This document shows positions 25,500-37,422 of a stretch of 64,000 nt of DNA, in pieces. The stretch is from Physcia stellaris. Its lineage: Eukaryota > Ascomycota > Lecanoromycetes > Caliciales > Physciaceae. Within the stretch, counting starts at the first letter, position 1; each line of letters starts with the position of its first letter. The stretch spans positions 372,001 through 436,000 of the forward strand of contig JABSSW010000036.1 in NCBI GenBank assembly GCA_018902385.1, in the 5' to 3' direction. Both the position numbers and the translations under genes were made by a program. A model generated the notes under the pieces. It worked only from the letters and a program-made list of their open reading frames with translations. It was not told the DNA's origin and searched no databases.

Positions 25500-27667
25500 T
25501 GTACGAATATTACCTAGCATTGCATGAGATGGCGCCAGGTGGGTTTTGGGAATGGCAGGTAGTCTGGTATCTTGACTGAATTACCCAGTGGCCAGGAAAA
25601 CCACATTCTTGTTCCATCGTTATTAAATGACCCCTTCTATAAATACGAATTCTAACCTGCAACTGGATACAACATGGGATTAGCCAACGGTGACCTCAAG
25701 ATCTACAGCGGCCGCAGGCCTAGAGCTGCAGCAGTACGTGGGCAATTTTTCATGCCTTGAAGTATGTGCATTGATATATCGCCCACTACATTGCTCTTTC
25801 TCACCGGCTGAATAATTACATTGCGCTCATGTCATCCAGGCCGACAAATTGTCTCGGCCGCCCACAACCCCTGCAACAGCTAGCTCCGCACCTTAGATGA
25901 GGCGCTTGGCTCTACCGTCGTTCTATATACACACAGGGATTGTGAAGACTACCAGACGATGTCTTCAGACCCGTGGTGCTAATGGCGTTGGCCGTCATGT
26001 GCAGTTATCCCGAGGCATGACATTTCGTTTATTCTAGCTAATCCTACCTTTGAGACCGGGTTGTAAAAGCCCGAGATAGCACGACTGTTCCGAAGAGATG
26101 TCCTCTTCGAGAATACTGTTCATCGTGATGCAAAGACAATCCGACCTTAATCCTCATAGTACAAGAACAGTGCCAGTCTAATTCTTATTCAGCCAGGCAG
26201 ACTGAATCATCGCGAAGACCGCGACAGCCATATTTAACCAACCTTCCGCATTCCCAACGACATCATGTGTCGATACGGTGAGGTCTATAATTGTCGATAT
26301 TACCGAGAACGAACAAATCAACGTACGCTCCACTTCAGGTACGAAGAAGGCATCTTCCCGGTCGATAGATAACAAACCTTCCATTCACTATTTCACATCA
26401 CCCAGCAAGGATTGTTTGGACGACGAGTCTTCAATCTTTACGCATTCGGAATCAGCCAATTATGGAGACGGTCAACCTCGCCGTGAGCAACGTTCAAGAG
26501 GCACTGCAGGCTGTTCAGGAGACTTAGCTGACCCAGGAAATGATTCACTCGATAGCAGTGGGGAGACATTCAGAAAAGGGGGGAAAGAAAGCGATAGGGG
26601 CTTTGAAAGAAATGATGATCCTAAGCAGTTTGACGTGCGTAGAGAGATGTAACTAATGTACTCGATTTGTGGGGGCTTTTGGAGACTTGATGTACTTAGC
26701 AATAATCGAAGCAGAGGGAGAGAATTATAAAGCATCATGACTGATAATTAGAGATTAGGATATAGCTCAATCCAAACAACTCCCAATTCTCCTCCAGCGA
26801 AGTCATGGCGATCAGATCATGTCCCACAGATTTGAAACCTACCGGATGCGCATACTGAAGCAATTGTGCCAGGCTCTAAGGCAGGCTAGTTTTTAAGATA
26901 GGACGAAGCCTAAGTATTGTGCAAAATCTCGCGGTGCTGCTAACCACGATTCATTCCAAAGCCGGGATAACATCATTTCATTTTTCGCATCTCCGAATAG
27001 ATCAGCTGAGGACCGTCTCGATCGAATTCTGTTAACACTTCAAAAGGACCCAGGCACCTGGGCGTCTTGACCCGACTATGTATTGAAAGAGTGTCCTTTA
27101 TGGTGAGAGGCGACTTCTGTCACAATTGAGTACAAGCTGACGTCGTCTCGAGGCATAAGCGTCAACTACGCAGAATCATAGCCACAGATGTCCTATGCGT
27201 ACCCATTGAACCTATCCCGTCTGTCTAAGATATTCCCCAATTCAGATGATCATATCTACACAGGGTCACGAAAAGTAGTATCCACAGCGGCTTTAATACT
27301 CTAGAGTACTACGCTCATGATCTCGGCTTGATTCAATAAGCTCCGTGAAATCGGTGGCCAATGTCTCATGCGATTGAGCTATTGTCCAGAGGTTCGCTCG
27401 CTCTTGCCAACCATCGCATTATGTCGGCACAAAGAGCGCAGATACTCATGATGAAGTCCTCGCTCCTGCCGATTGGAATCTTACTGCTGCGTGGCGCCGT
27501 AGAAACTGAATCTCGTCCAGTCGTTCCAAGGCTTCTTCAAATGTTTGATTCCTCTGACTTACAACAGTCTAGATAATTACCTATTGCATCGGTAAGCTGC
27601 TTTCAGCTAACTTTGTCCGATATTCTCTCTTAGCATCTCTCAGGGATCACCGGCTTCCCACGCAACG
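25500..27667. other. Gene-free 2.2-kb stretch
   Basis: Only short frames; the longest (26278-26652) has no recognisable domain and no splice partners. No RNA gene or clear repeat seen. Confidence 0.5.
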
Positions 27668-28649
27668 ATGGCACCGCAAGAGGTGCTGGCTGAGGATCTC
27701 GCTCACCCTCGCCATTTCCTTGCGATTGGAGAGCCGACCCAAGAATCTGGATTGCCAAAGGCCAAGTTTGTTTACCACTGGTATAACGAGCCAGCATGGC
27801 AAGTAGGGGCGTCCACAGGAAAGTATCCAATCAGTTCGACAGCAATCCAAGCCAGAAGCGCGGCCATGACCTTGGCACCGGAACGTTATTGTCCTGCAGT
27901 GCTCGTTCGTGATGTGGTCATCGACGGGAGTATCCTCGTCGTCCAGAACGTTGATAGATTTCATTTTTGTATTCTGGTTTTCCAAATGGAGAGGTATTCG
28001 CAGACGAAGTGGATTTACGACAATAACAGCGACACTTTCATAATAGATTTTCGCTGCACGCCTCTGCCAAAGTACTGGATTCATCCTCCAGGTATGCATG
28101 TAATCCTGAGTTGTTTCGCTTCTCCAATTCTGCAATTCAGAGCCGCAAAGATCATTGGCCACTCGAAATCCGAAAAGCTGACGAGTGATAGATCAGGTTG
28201 ATAGAGAAGATTTTCCTCCGAGTGCATTTTGTCACCTATTTCGGAGTGTCCGCCTGGAAATTTCTCGGGTCGATTTCTACATGAGGGTCCAGCACGTCAA
28301 TCCGGAAGATGCGCTGCTACATTTGAACGCCCTCACCGGTAGGATTCCTGACGGTGCCGAGCGACACGTCTATGAAGAGCCGTGTCTGTTCATAGGGAAA
28401 ATGGGAGACGCTTACTACAAGCTCGATGAGTTCAGTGACGACGAAGACGAAATCGAAAAATTGTTGGCCGACGAAGCCTGGCGGCCAGAATGGGAAAAGT
28501 CGTTGAAAGAAGCGTATGAAATCCTCAATAGTATGGAGGAACTGCTTCGCGGGGACGGGCAGGTGGATACGCCGCAATTGCAAAAGGTCATGCATCAGAA
28601 GCGAGTAGCGCTGAACAAACTCCAAAGACTCTACTGGCGAGGTGCCTAA
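27668..28649 (+). pseudogene. Hypothetical protein, probably decaying gene with internal repeat
   Basis: Starts with ATG and reads openly to a canonical intron (GTATGC at 28092, TTCAG ending 28140). The exon after it continues in the right phase but meets a TGA at 28179-28181, after which the same frame runs open to a TAA at 28647. A weaker donor (28100) joined to the acceptor ending at 28196 would avoid the stop, so a complete gene of about 295 residues remains possible. The second half is acidic and helix-rich (DEFSDDEDEIEKLLADE) and ends in a 43-residue unit, of which a second, degraded copy follows the TAA. No known domain is recognised. The plus strand is preferred over an antisense frame because of its hydrophilic, charge-patterned composition. 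Confidence 0.4.
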
Positions 28650-28770
28650 GAAGAGTGTCTCAATGGAAGACCGCTTCGCGAAGACGGGCAGGCGCATATC
28701 CCTGAATTGTGAGACTTCATGCAACAGAAGCAAGTGGCGCCGGCCAAACCGCGAAGACTCTACTGGGTCC
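28542..28770 (+). repeat. 129-bp in-frame tandem repeat, two units
   Basis: A stretch beginning CTGCTTCGCGGGGACGGGCA (28542) recurs at 28671 as CCGCTTCGCGAAGACGGGCA. The match continues for about 100 bp to CTCTACTGG in both copies. The offset of 129 bp is exactly 43 codons, so the repeat arose within a reading frame. The second copy contains an in-frame TGA and lies behind a TAA. Confidence 0.75.
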
Positions 28771-29008
28771 CTGCTGGAGAGTCTGTTGGAAAGTGGATCA
28801 ATCTTCCCCCCGAAAAAATCGATATGGGACTCAGTTGGAGCTGAGGAGTGTTGAACATTCCGGTGATGGAGCATTTCAAAGCATTGAAAAGGCATTTGAT
28901 GAAGGACAAGCAGGGCCTCGACATTGATTTGGCGAATAAGTGTCTCATTACAGACAGCAACCGCACATACTAACTCCGGCAACTCGATACCCTGTTGGAA
29001 TAGTCTCG

Positions 29009-29839
29009 TCAAAGCTTGATATTCTTTCGCGACTTTTCCCTGATCTTTTTGCTTGGTGTCTCCTTTCCAGAGCCGTTACCCTGTGACTCCTTTTGTGGGA
29101 CTTTGATATCCCCATCTGTCAGCTCTACATAACCGTCCCTAACCTTCTTGGCCGCCTCCACACTTTTAGGGTCTGCTTCTCCTATAATGGCGATTTCGCC
29201 AGCAAGCCATTGCTGGAACGGCTTTGCGACAAAGTACCCATCAGAGTCGAACCATCTGGTAAAAGGACAGGATATCTCGGATGTTGTTGGCTCAGCAGTA
29301 CGGGATGAAGAGGTCCGCACTTTCAAATGGTAAATCGGAGAGTGTTTTTGAGTCGAGGAAGAGATCGAAAGCTATGATTGTCGGTGTCAGTGGTTAAGGC
29401 CTGTCCGAACATATGCCCCTTCTTCTTTGCTCATGTGGCAGGACTGTTACGGCTTCAACGTACCAATGCTCCATTCTTGCCCTCTCCAACGAAAACCTTC
29501 CCCTTCTCCACTCCCCATACCCAGTATGTTAAAGCGCCATTAAGGATAAAGTATGCGATCACGGCCCAAAACGTTCCCTCCTTCGTCGCATCCCACCCTA
29601 GCTTGTAATCCGCATAAAATGTGATGGCGGCGATAATGACAGCGGTAGAGCTCAGAGCGAGTCGAACATCGGTCAGAATATGTGACTGCTTGAATTTAAG
29701 GGAGGTTAGATAGTTTGGGAGAGCATCGTCTGTGGTGTTCTTAAGATCTGTAAGGAAGACACGGATTAGCGGACATAGCGATGGACCATTCATGCTACGT
29801 ACCGGAAAGCGAATATACGGCTATCTTCGGGGTCGTCAT
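29009..29839 (-). CDS. SPC2: Signal peptidase complex subunit 2 (SPC25)
   Basis: Accessory membrane subunit of the endoplasmic reticulum signal peptidase, linking it to the translocon. Exons 29839-29803, 29747-29464 and 29371-29009 join in phase to 227 residues. The N-terminus is MTTPKIAVYSLSDLKNTTDD, typical of the family. Two transmembrane helices follow (LALSSTAVIIAAITFYADYK and FWAVIAYFILNGALTYWVWG), separated by the conserved LGWDATKEG loop. The C-terminal cytosolic part has TRWFDSDGYFVAKPFQQWL, the family signature, and ends in a Lys/Arg-rich tail. The first exon has only 37 coding bases. The gene diverges from EMC3, which starts 249 bp away. Confidence 0.92.
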
Positions 29840-30087
29840 GTCGATGGAGCAAGTGTACTGATGTGTGGATTGATTGTGCGAAGAAGATTTCTCACGGACT
29901 CTGTAGCCAAATGGTAGCTGCCACCTTGCCCAAAGATTTGCGGCTGCTTCAAGCTTTTTCGGTTGCGCTTGTAACGGCAACGGCGTTAATTCAACGAAGA
30001 CTAAAGGTAGGTATGACAGTGTTCGTCGAGGACAAACATCTAGATCAGAGCATTCGACTCGATAGATCTATCCCGATTGTTTTCAAA

Positions 30088-31108
30088 ATGGCAGACCCGA
30101 TGGTCCAGACCATACATAGGGATCCAGCTCTTTTGTGAGCTCATCCCACCGGTACCCCCAAAGACACTGCTGACGAACACCTCAACCAGCTACTGGATCC
30201 TATTTCCCATCACTATCGTCATGGTCCGTCTCCACGACTCATAGCTATACTATGATATACATCCTCACTGGTACCCCAGATCCTTACCGGAGTTCTCCGC
30301 CACTACTTTACAGTGCTCCTGCAAACCACGCCTAAAAAGCTCCCCTAGCCGCCCTCCGCGAACAGCGCTCCCTTCTCCGTGGCGTCAACCTACGCTGCAA
30401 TGCCTCCGCGATATCACCCTCGTCATTCGCCTCCCGAAAAGCCTACCTAGTGTCCGCCTACAAGGACGGCACCTTCCTCAAAGACCCCGAGAACAGGGGC
30501 AAGGCGGCTCCGAATCCGATGACCGATCCAGCGGCCATGGAGGGCATGATGGGCATGATGAAGGGGAACATGGCGATGATGGTGCCGCAGACACTGATTA
30601 TGGGGTGGATCAATGCGTTCTTTGCGGGATTCGTCGTTTGTAAGTTGTTGATATGCACAATACTGTGAAAGAAAGGCTAATGATCCACGAACAGTGAAGC
30701 TTCCCTTCCCCTAACCCTCCGCTTCAAATCAATGCTCCAATCCGGCGTCGCCACACGTGACCTCGACGTCCGATGGGTATCCTCACTATCATGGTACTTC
30801 CTCAACCTCTTCGGCCTCCAATCCGTCTTCATCTTCATCCTCGGAAACGAAAACGGTTCGTTCCCCCCCTTCCCCCTTCCCCTTCCCCTGACAATCCTCA
30901 AAACAGCTAATTATCGATCGCGGACCTAGCTGCCAGCCAAATGGCCTCGCAGATGTCGCAGATGAACCCCGGCGCTGCGGGCAACGGCATGTTTCAGCCT
31001 GGGCAGGACCCGGATAAGGTCTTTTTGAGCGAGGCGGAGAATTTGGAGGTTATGGAGCATGAGTATATCCTGCAGGGGGTGGAGGATCGGTTGTTGGCTA
31101 GTATATGA
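30088..31108 (+). CDS. EMC3: ER membrane protein complex subunit 3 (EMC3), frame broken twice
   Basis: Core subunit of the ER membrane insertase for tail-anchored and multipass proteins, related to Get1/Oxa1/YidC. Exons 30088-30134, 30190-30223, 30280-30639, 30694-30854 and 30930-31108. Family blocks are complete: [61 protein letters not shown], the Met-rich [39 protein letters not shown], and [20 protein letters not shown]. However, two joins need one extra base: within exon 3 at CTCCCCTAG (about 30350) and early in exon 4 at TTCCCCTAA (about 30708). In both, a run of four C's precedes TA where five would keep frame. Because everything else is conserved, I suspect consensus error in short homopolymers; true loss of the gene is the alternative. 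Confidence 0.88.
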
Positions 31109-32043
31109 AAATAGAGAAGAGATCTTCGATATATTAGGTTTTTTTCTTCTTTTCTTTTTGGAGTCTTTTGCTTTCTCCTTCTTTCCACATTTTCCGATCA
31201 AGCGTACCTGAACAAAGTTTGCGCCCGCGGAAAACCTTCAAGGAAATAAACCCTCCCCACCATTGACTCCCCCGAGTGTGCTACCGTTAGGTAACAAGCC
31301 ACCAAAGCCCCCCGCTGTAGGACGAGTATATCATCCAACTCAGTACCGGAAACTCCCAATAGGATTCTCCTCCAAGGATCGTCGAATCGTCAACAGGGCC
31401 CCCAAGCCAGGCAACCAGGAACCACGGACCCCCTCATTACCGACAAAGGGATCTGGGAGGCCGAGATGCTGTCCGGGCGAGAATCCTTTGCGGCGATGAA
31501 GGGGCGTGGAGGTATGATGTATACCTGAAAACCAGCCGTGGCGATAGTGGGGAGCAAGGAAGTTGCGTCTGAAGCATAACATGTTCCCGATCATGGTAGA
31601 CGAACCGCGAGGTCAGGGGGTACTCTTGTTTTTACATGCCCATGGCTTGGCGTGGGTGCAATCTCTGCCCACTACCTGAACGGCTTTCGACATTTCTCTG
31701 TATGGAGCGTGAGGCGATTGTTGATTAGGGATATACCCGTCTTTGGGAATAACGCGTAGGGATGTGCCATAAATGGTCTCTCACTGCTAATGGAGTCCCA
31801 AGCCGGGGCTATTTGTCTTTCTGATGGGGAGTCCGCACAATTTGGTTAGATTCTAACTGATCATGGTCCACACCAGGGAGACGATTCGTCTCAGACGAAA
31901 TGTTTTCCTACGCTGCAGATAAAAAACAATCCTTGGGTTCCAGTAGCGGGGACTCACTCATGTCACTCGTCAGACGTACACGTAAAGGTCGAGTAACCGG
32001 TAAGTAATACCATTGACTACGGCAATTTCCATCATCGTCCAGC
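31109..32043. other. Intergenic, no gene seen
   Basis: About 0.9 kb between the ends of the converging EMC3 and Arg/Ser-rich protein genes. Short chance frames only. Confidence 0.5.
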
Positions 32044-34113
32044 TCACCCCAGCCGATCAGACACCCTCACGTGCCTCACCCGACCTCCAAAGGTCCAGTC
32101 TCCATCGTGATTTGAAAGCGCGCCTCTCTCTGCAGAATGTTGACGCGACCGGCTTGGTGGATGTTTGGTACCGTCCGTGATAGCCCGCTGATTAACCTGG
32201 GCCCGGTTGAATGTTTCTTGAGAACGATTCTGATGCCGATATCTCGATGGACTGTTGCTTGCCTCACGACGATGGGACTGTGTGTGGTATGATGGTCGAG
32301 GAGAATACCTTCGACAAGTAGGGCTTCGAGAACCTGGGGGGCTTCGCTGGCGAGAAGTGGTACGGCCTCTTGAAGGGCTTCGTGGTCTCACATAAGCGTA
32401 CTCGATCACTCGTCGAGGAGGCTCAGGTTGGGTGGCGTCGGCTTCTTGCGAGTCTTCTAATGCCAACCGCTGCATTAGGCGGGAGACGCGCACAGGTGTT
32501 TCCTGCTGACGGCGATAGGACGGATGACGGTCTAAATTTCACGGTACTATTCAGCAAATTTTGCCTTGAAGGACGAAAGACAACAACTCACTAGGTATGT
32601 AGTTCGCACTGCTTTCGCCACTTGAAGTGCTGGAGCGGTAGTTGAATCTGCTCGTGCTTCTGTGTCTATGCTGCCTATTTCGTGGAGGCGGGTCGTCTCT
32701 CCTGAGCAATCGTCGTTCGGAGCTTAGTGATCGGCCACGAGAGCCTGTCATGAAAGCCAGGCCCTCGAAGTCAGAATCGCGAGCAACATAGCGTGCGTTT
32801 TCAGAAACCGCGATACGGTTCCTTGACAAGGGTGACTGTCGACGCTTCTGATACCGGTGAGGTTCTGCACGATAAATCTTCTCATCCCGACTAATCTTCC
32901 TGGAATAGCCTTCCAAACGACCATCGCGAGGGTCTCCGTTGACTACCTCGTTGCTGTATGAGCGGTCTGGCACAGGGTTTCGGATCCTCTCCTCGTATGG
33001 CCCTGACGCACCGTCGTAGTTAAGAACACGATATTTGCGATGCTTTCGCTTCGGAGGTATATCAAATCTCACAGAGCCTTCACTACGGGACTCTGATCTA
33101 TAACGGTGTCGGTAGGGATTCGATCTTGACCTTGGTCGCGGTGACTCTCTTAATATGCTCCGCACAACGCGAACCTCGTCAGCAGAAGATCGACTTTCGG
33201 ACTCGACCCGTAATTTCCTTGGTCCCCGGCTCTTGACAGATACCGAGATAATTGATCCGTCCCCGGTGCTAGAACGAGCATGCCGCTGGCTGCCTGAGCT
33301 GTTTACATAAACGATCTTTTGCCGTCTGGCCCTGGGCCCTTCATAAGACGAGTAGCTACTCTCGTTCTCCGACTGAGTATAGCCATTCCCTTGACGATGG
33401 TAGCTCCGAGTCTCACGATACCTCTCGTAGCTATCATCCATTGAGCTTGCACGGCGGCGTCTCTGCGCTCTACGATACCGCTCGTAGCTCTCGTCCTCCT
33501 CTGATCGTGGTTACGGAATTAGCATCACCCTTCTATAGCAAGCGATGTTGTGCAAGACATGTAGACGTACCTCTAAGCTGACGGCGCTGTCGGCGCTTCT
33601 GCTCTTTCACGTACCTCTCGTAACTACGGTCGCTCTCACCGCTCGATGTTTTATTGTGTACGCATTTCCTACAAAGACTCGGCTTTGGTACTTCTCCTGC
33701 GGCCAACGGATGGCTTTTGCAATAGGTAGCCGATCGGAACCTGCCACAAGAGCCGCAGGTATGTTTCAATTGGCGGTCAGGAACAGAGCGTTGAGAAGCA
33801 AGGACTATTGGGCGATTCGTAACTATCTATGCGTGATTCCAGGGTCAGCGGGCCTATTCTCGGGCAAGTGTTGAGTTGCTACGTAACGACTTGCCTTTGT
33901 CTGGCCAGGGCTGGTAGGTCTGCTAAGGTATTGGTGTGAATTCGATTCGGTGTAGGTTTGATAGATATGCTCCGAAGAATAGGTGCGTTTCGGACGGAAG
34001 AGGTCGGTGAAGCAAGAACCCGATCTGCGTCGTTTGCGGACAAAGGCTGGGCGGTCATGACCCGGAAGAATGCCGACGAATGTCTGCCCAGGGTATGCTC
34101 GAGTGATGTCCAC
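32044..34113 (-). CDS. Zinc-ribbon, Arg/Ser-rich conserved fungal protein (5' end uncertain)
   Basis: Exons that can be placed, reading leftwards: about 34113-33895, 33826-33571, 33500-32592 and 32456-32044; the last three join in phase. A four-cysteine motif near 33770-33650 (CGSCGRFRSATYCKSHP...PSLCRKC) looks like a zinc ribbon. It is followed by three SYERY repeats with basic spacers and then hundreds of residues rich in Arg, Ser and Tyr, including many RS dipeptides. Such tails occur in proteins associated with RNA processing, but no catalytic domain is visible and the role is unknown. The first visible intron appears to use a GC donor (AAAG|GCAAGT at 33894). I could not fix the first exon: an ATG near 34240 with a GTGAGT donor does not keep frame with the next exon. 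Confidence 0.6.
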
Positions 34114-34146
34114 AATGTCAGGCTCGTTACTAGATGTTTCGTCAAC

Positions 34147-35075
34147 AGATACTGATCGTGTATGAAATTTCCTCGTTAGTGCATAGACTCACTTGATGAA
34201 TATAGTTCCGTCGACTTGAGATAGAGCTAGAGCGGTCATGACCCTCAATGTGAGCGTCGAAGCACAGGAGGTTCAATTAAAGATAAAGCATTAGTTATAG
34301 CGAGCAGTCTGTGAACGGGTTCTTGGTGAAGCTATCATTTGAGCATCTATAGGAGAAGGATACTTAGGACAATCTAGCAAGGAAATTTATGGACATTCTG
34401 TTTCGCATTCACTGTGAAGATCAATGCATGAGGTGGAGAAAACTGATTTAATGCAAGAACGATTGAGCTGCCCATCATGCTCGATGTCCTGTGTGTTAAT
34501 TAATGATCGATAATCCGGTTAGCGGATGCGCGTGTTGTTGGATTGCTCTTGATAAATTTTGATGGAAGGCGCAAGTCACTGGTCGTGTATGAGCTATGAA
34601 TGCTTCTTGTCACACTTTGGTGATATGTACAGCTATGTCTTTTTAGGACCCCGTACCAGTCCCGTTCTCACTGGACAGTACAGATACATATCCGAGGACA
34701 CCAAATGTGCCCAAGCCTACAGAGCGAAGCATAGGATTGGGATATGAAAGGTTTTTTGCGTTTTTTAAGTCTTGCGTCGAGTTACCATTTGACCAATAGA
34801 CTGAATCTACGAAAGGACGTACTACTTAATGTCATGTTTGGAGGGAAAGGTTTTGAAAAAGGACGACTCGAACCTTCTATAAATCCAAGCCTGTAAGTTG
34901 ATCCTAATCATTATCGTCACCATGCTTTAGTTGACAAAATTAACCGTGATCAACCATGAAATATTACCTGGCCAGAGCCCAAGCGTATGGCGAATTAGTC
35001 GCGCGAGGGTTCAGCGCTTCCCTACGATTGAAATATTGAACTATACTGTGATTGGCTTACTCGAATTTCTACAGT
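34147..35075. other. Intergenic, no gene seen beyond leader of the zinc-ribbon gene
   Basis: About 0.9 kb. The left 100-150 bp may hold the unresolved first exon of the minus-strand zinc-ribbon gene; the rest shows no coding signal. Confidence 0.4.
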
Positions 35076-36587
35076 CTATGTGGCGGCAGGTTGGACGAGG
35101 ATGTTACCTCCATCGGGATAAAGTACCTGTTTGAGTATTCCAAAATCAGCATTGCCTTTCACCATAGCCATTGAGCGCAATACGGTGTTGTTGGGAAAGT
35201 AGCCCTGACAGACCGCGATGCAAAATGGGAACAGTCGTCGAGAAGGAACATACCTGTGCGTTAAGGAAAAGGCCACCTGGGCCAGCCAAGAACAAGATGC
35301 AGGCGGCCATATCGGAGTCGTGACCCGTACGACCTGACATTCGGTGAGTTACAGACGATGAAAAGGATGACGGATGTTTTACCTGCCGGGTTAGACATCT
35401 CCATATCGAGCTTCGACTTCTGGTCATTGCCGGATGATCCAGCAGTCATTTCAGACGGGAAGATGCCTGGAGCAATGCAGTTGACGCGAATCTTTGTCTC
35501 AACAAAAGTTGTTGCCATCATACGTGTAAGGTGAATGAGTCCTAGAATCTCGTCAGCATTCTACATACCAAGTCTCGACATCTGAATGACTGGCAGAAAA
35601 CGAAATGGCCTAGAGTGTACTGACCAGCTTTAGAGGTCGCGTACGCAAATTGGCCCATACTAGTCCCCTTCATTACCCCCGAGATTGAAGCTACGTTGAC
35701 AATGGAAGATGAGTAACCGGGGACGAGCTCTCTGCCCTTTTCGAGCAGGGGTAAGAAAGCCGCGGTGATAAAAAACTGTCCAACTATATTGGTGTTGAAG
35801 GTTTCCTGCCATTCCTCTGGTTCGCTCTGCATTAAATGCTGAGAGATGCTCTGCGCAGAACTGAAGTCCGGCTTCCCGGCAACGGAAAAGCGCGTGTGAT
35901 TGTCTCGAGCAACACCAGCTATGAGAGCTTCAGCGAAATAAGAAGTCACGAGGACTGGAATTCGAACCGTTATTGACAAGTAAATGGAGACCTTTGGGCT
36001 CTTTCTGGGTCAACTCTTCTGCAAGACGCTTGATATCGTCCTTGATGCTGACATCGCCACTTCAAGGCTTTAGTGGACAGAAACCGAGAGAAAATGTCGA
36101 GTACTAACGGAAGCCTAGGGATGTCAGTGGAAATCTCTTTCTGCTCGATTATTAGCTGCTCACGCAATGATTTCTCCAGGGCCAGTGTTGTACTGGTCCA
36201 CGACTGTTTTTAAGGCTTCCTCGCGTCGTCCAGTGATGTAGACGCGTGCGCCATTGGCCACGAGTGCTTGGGTGATCACTTTGCAGGGACGGAAGTCAGC
36301 AATGCCTTATTACAGGGATGAAGGCTATGTCTTCTATTCTAGTGGTGTCACGAGAGTTGCTGTGGCCGAGGAAGACGTCGACACAAATAACACATACTAA
36401 GGCCAATGCCGGTCCCACCGCCTGTCACTACAGCAGTGAAGCCCGAGACATCGAATAGTTTGGATGCTTTCAGCTCTTCATTCGTCTTCTTCCCAGTAGC
36501 CATGGTTCGGATGAGGCAGGTTGAGCGGGGGTAAGATATGGTGCGTAAAGAGGTTGATATTGATCTCTGGGTCAATGTCTTCAGCAT
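35076..36587 (-). CDS. Short-chain dehydrogenase/reductase (RhlG-like 3-oxoacyl-ACP reductase type)
   Basis: NAD(P)H-dependent oxidoreductase with a Rossmann fold; substrate unknown. Eight exons (36587-36398, 36278-36164, 36114-36109, 36059-35968, 35918-35625, 35541-35383, 35333-35254, 35126-35076) join in phase to 328 residues. TGGGTGIG (about residues 55-62) binds the cofactor, GDVS and VNNAG follow, then the catalytic Ser region (IVNVASISGV) and YATSK. The C-terminal PGIFPSEMT and FLAGPGGLFLNAQ blocks are typical of the RhlG-like group. The first 27 residues are basic and Ser/Thr-rich, so a mitochondrial presequence is possible; a second Met at residue 29 could start a cytosolic form. Exon 3 is only six bases. 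Four of the seven introns are exactly 49 nt long. Confidence 0.92.
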
Positions 36588-37310
36588 TAGGTTCTCGCTC
36601 GATCGCTCTCAAATAAGAGAGACGGCTTTTGGTGACTGAGACTACTACTAGTCCTTTCATGACGTTTAGAGATGACATCAACACCATCATCCTATCTATA
36701 AGCGAAGCTGCTCCCTCCCACCTGCAACACCAGACCAACACATGGTTGTGTGTCCAGAGTCGTCATTGGGGGTCACTCGCTGAACGGGTTTTTACTGGTC
36801 CAAAGCATACCTCCGTACCCAGATTTGCAAAGAGGATACGTGCTATCGTACGTTGGAGATTGCTTTTCAAGAAGCCGCCAAGATTGCACAATTCGGCATG
36901 AAACTTGCACTAATTTGCATAAATCCAACTTATTCCAACATTCGCTTTGATCTGTCTGGCATCTCTGATTCGGAGGACCGATTACACTCCATCAAAGAGC
37001 CCGCCCGAGGACACTCAGGACTTTTCTCAGCCTAGATCAGTTCACGATGAGCTGACCTGGCCATCTGCAAGGCCGAAAGGCCGAAAGACCTTTCGGTTCT
37101 TCCTACTTCTGGGACATCGTGAACATGAGATAGAGTGTTCTACGGAGTCGCCGGTACTGGTCAAGGTTACAGGCAGGCAACTGCTCATGGCATTCCAAGA
37201 GCTAGCGCTCGAGAAGCATGATTTGTGTAGGAATTCCGCTTGTCATTCACTAAACGTCTGCAGCCAAAGTGGCAACAGTACCTAGAGTTTTCTCGATCCC
37301 CGCACAAGAG
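36588..37310. other. Intergenic, promoter of the dehydrogenase gene
   Basis: About 0.7 kb between the dehydrogenase start and the transposon. No coding frame with homology signal; it should contain the dehydrogenase promoter. Confidence 0.45.
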
Positions 37311-37378
37311 ATCGTGCTGCACTAATCGCGGGGCTCTTAGTGCGTTCCACCTGAGTTTCGTCCCTAGTTGACCTTCGT
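37311..37378 (+). repeat. Left terminal inverted repeat, 68 bp
   Basis: Begins ATCGTGCTGCACTAATCGCG. It matches the reverse complement of 39146-39213 at 67 of 68 positions; the single difference is a T in place of C. It keeps several CC and GG steps, unlike the interior. Confidence 0.92.
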
Positions 37379-37422
37379 TTTTTTCCACAATTTTCACCAT
37401 CTTTCCTTAATATCCATACAAA

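Noticed and set aside
26278-26652. 124-codon plus-strand frame in the 25.5-27.7 kb gap
   Set aside because: No family pattern, no splice partners and ordinary random composition.
28317-29012. 231-codon open frame on the minus strand
   Set aside because: It is antisense to the plus-strand repeat gene, and its Leu/Phe/His-rich composition is what the complement of a charged coding sequence gives; no domain is visible.
36629-37285. Several overlapping plus-strand frames next to the transposon
   Set aside because: None starts with a supported ATG context or shows domain or splice signals; they overlap the promoter of the dehydrogenase gene.
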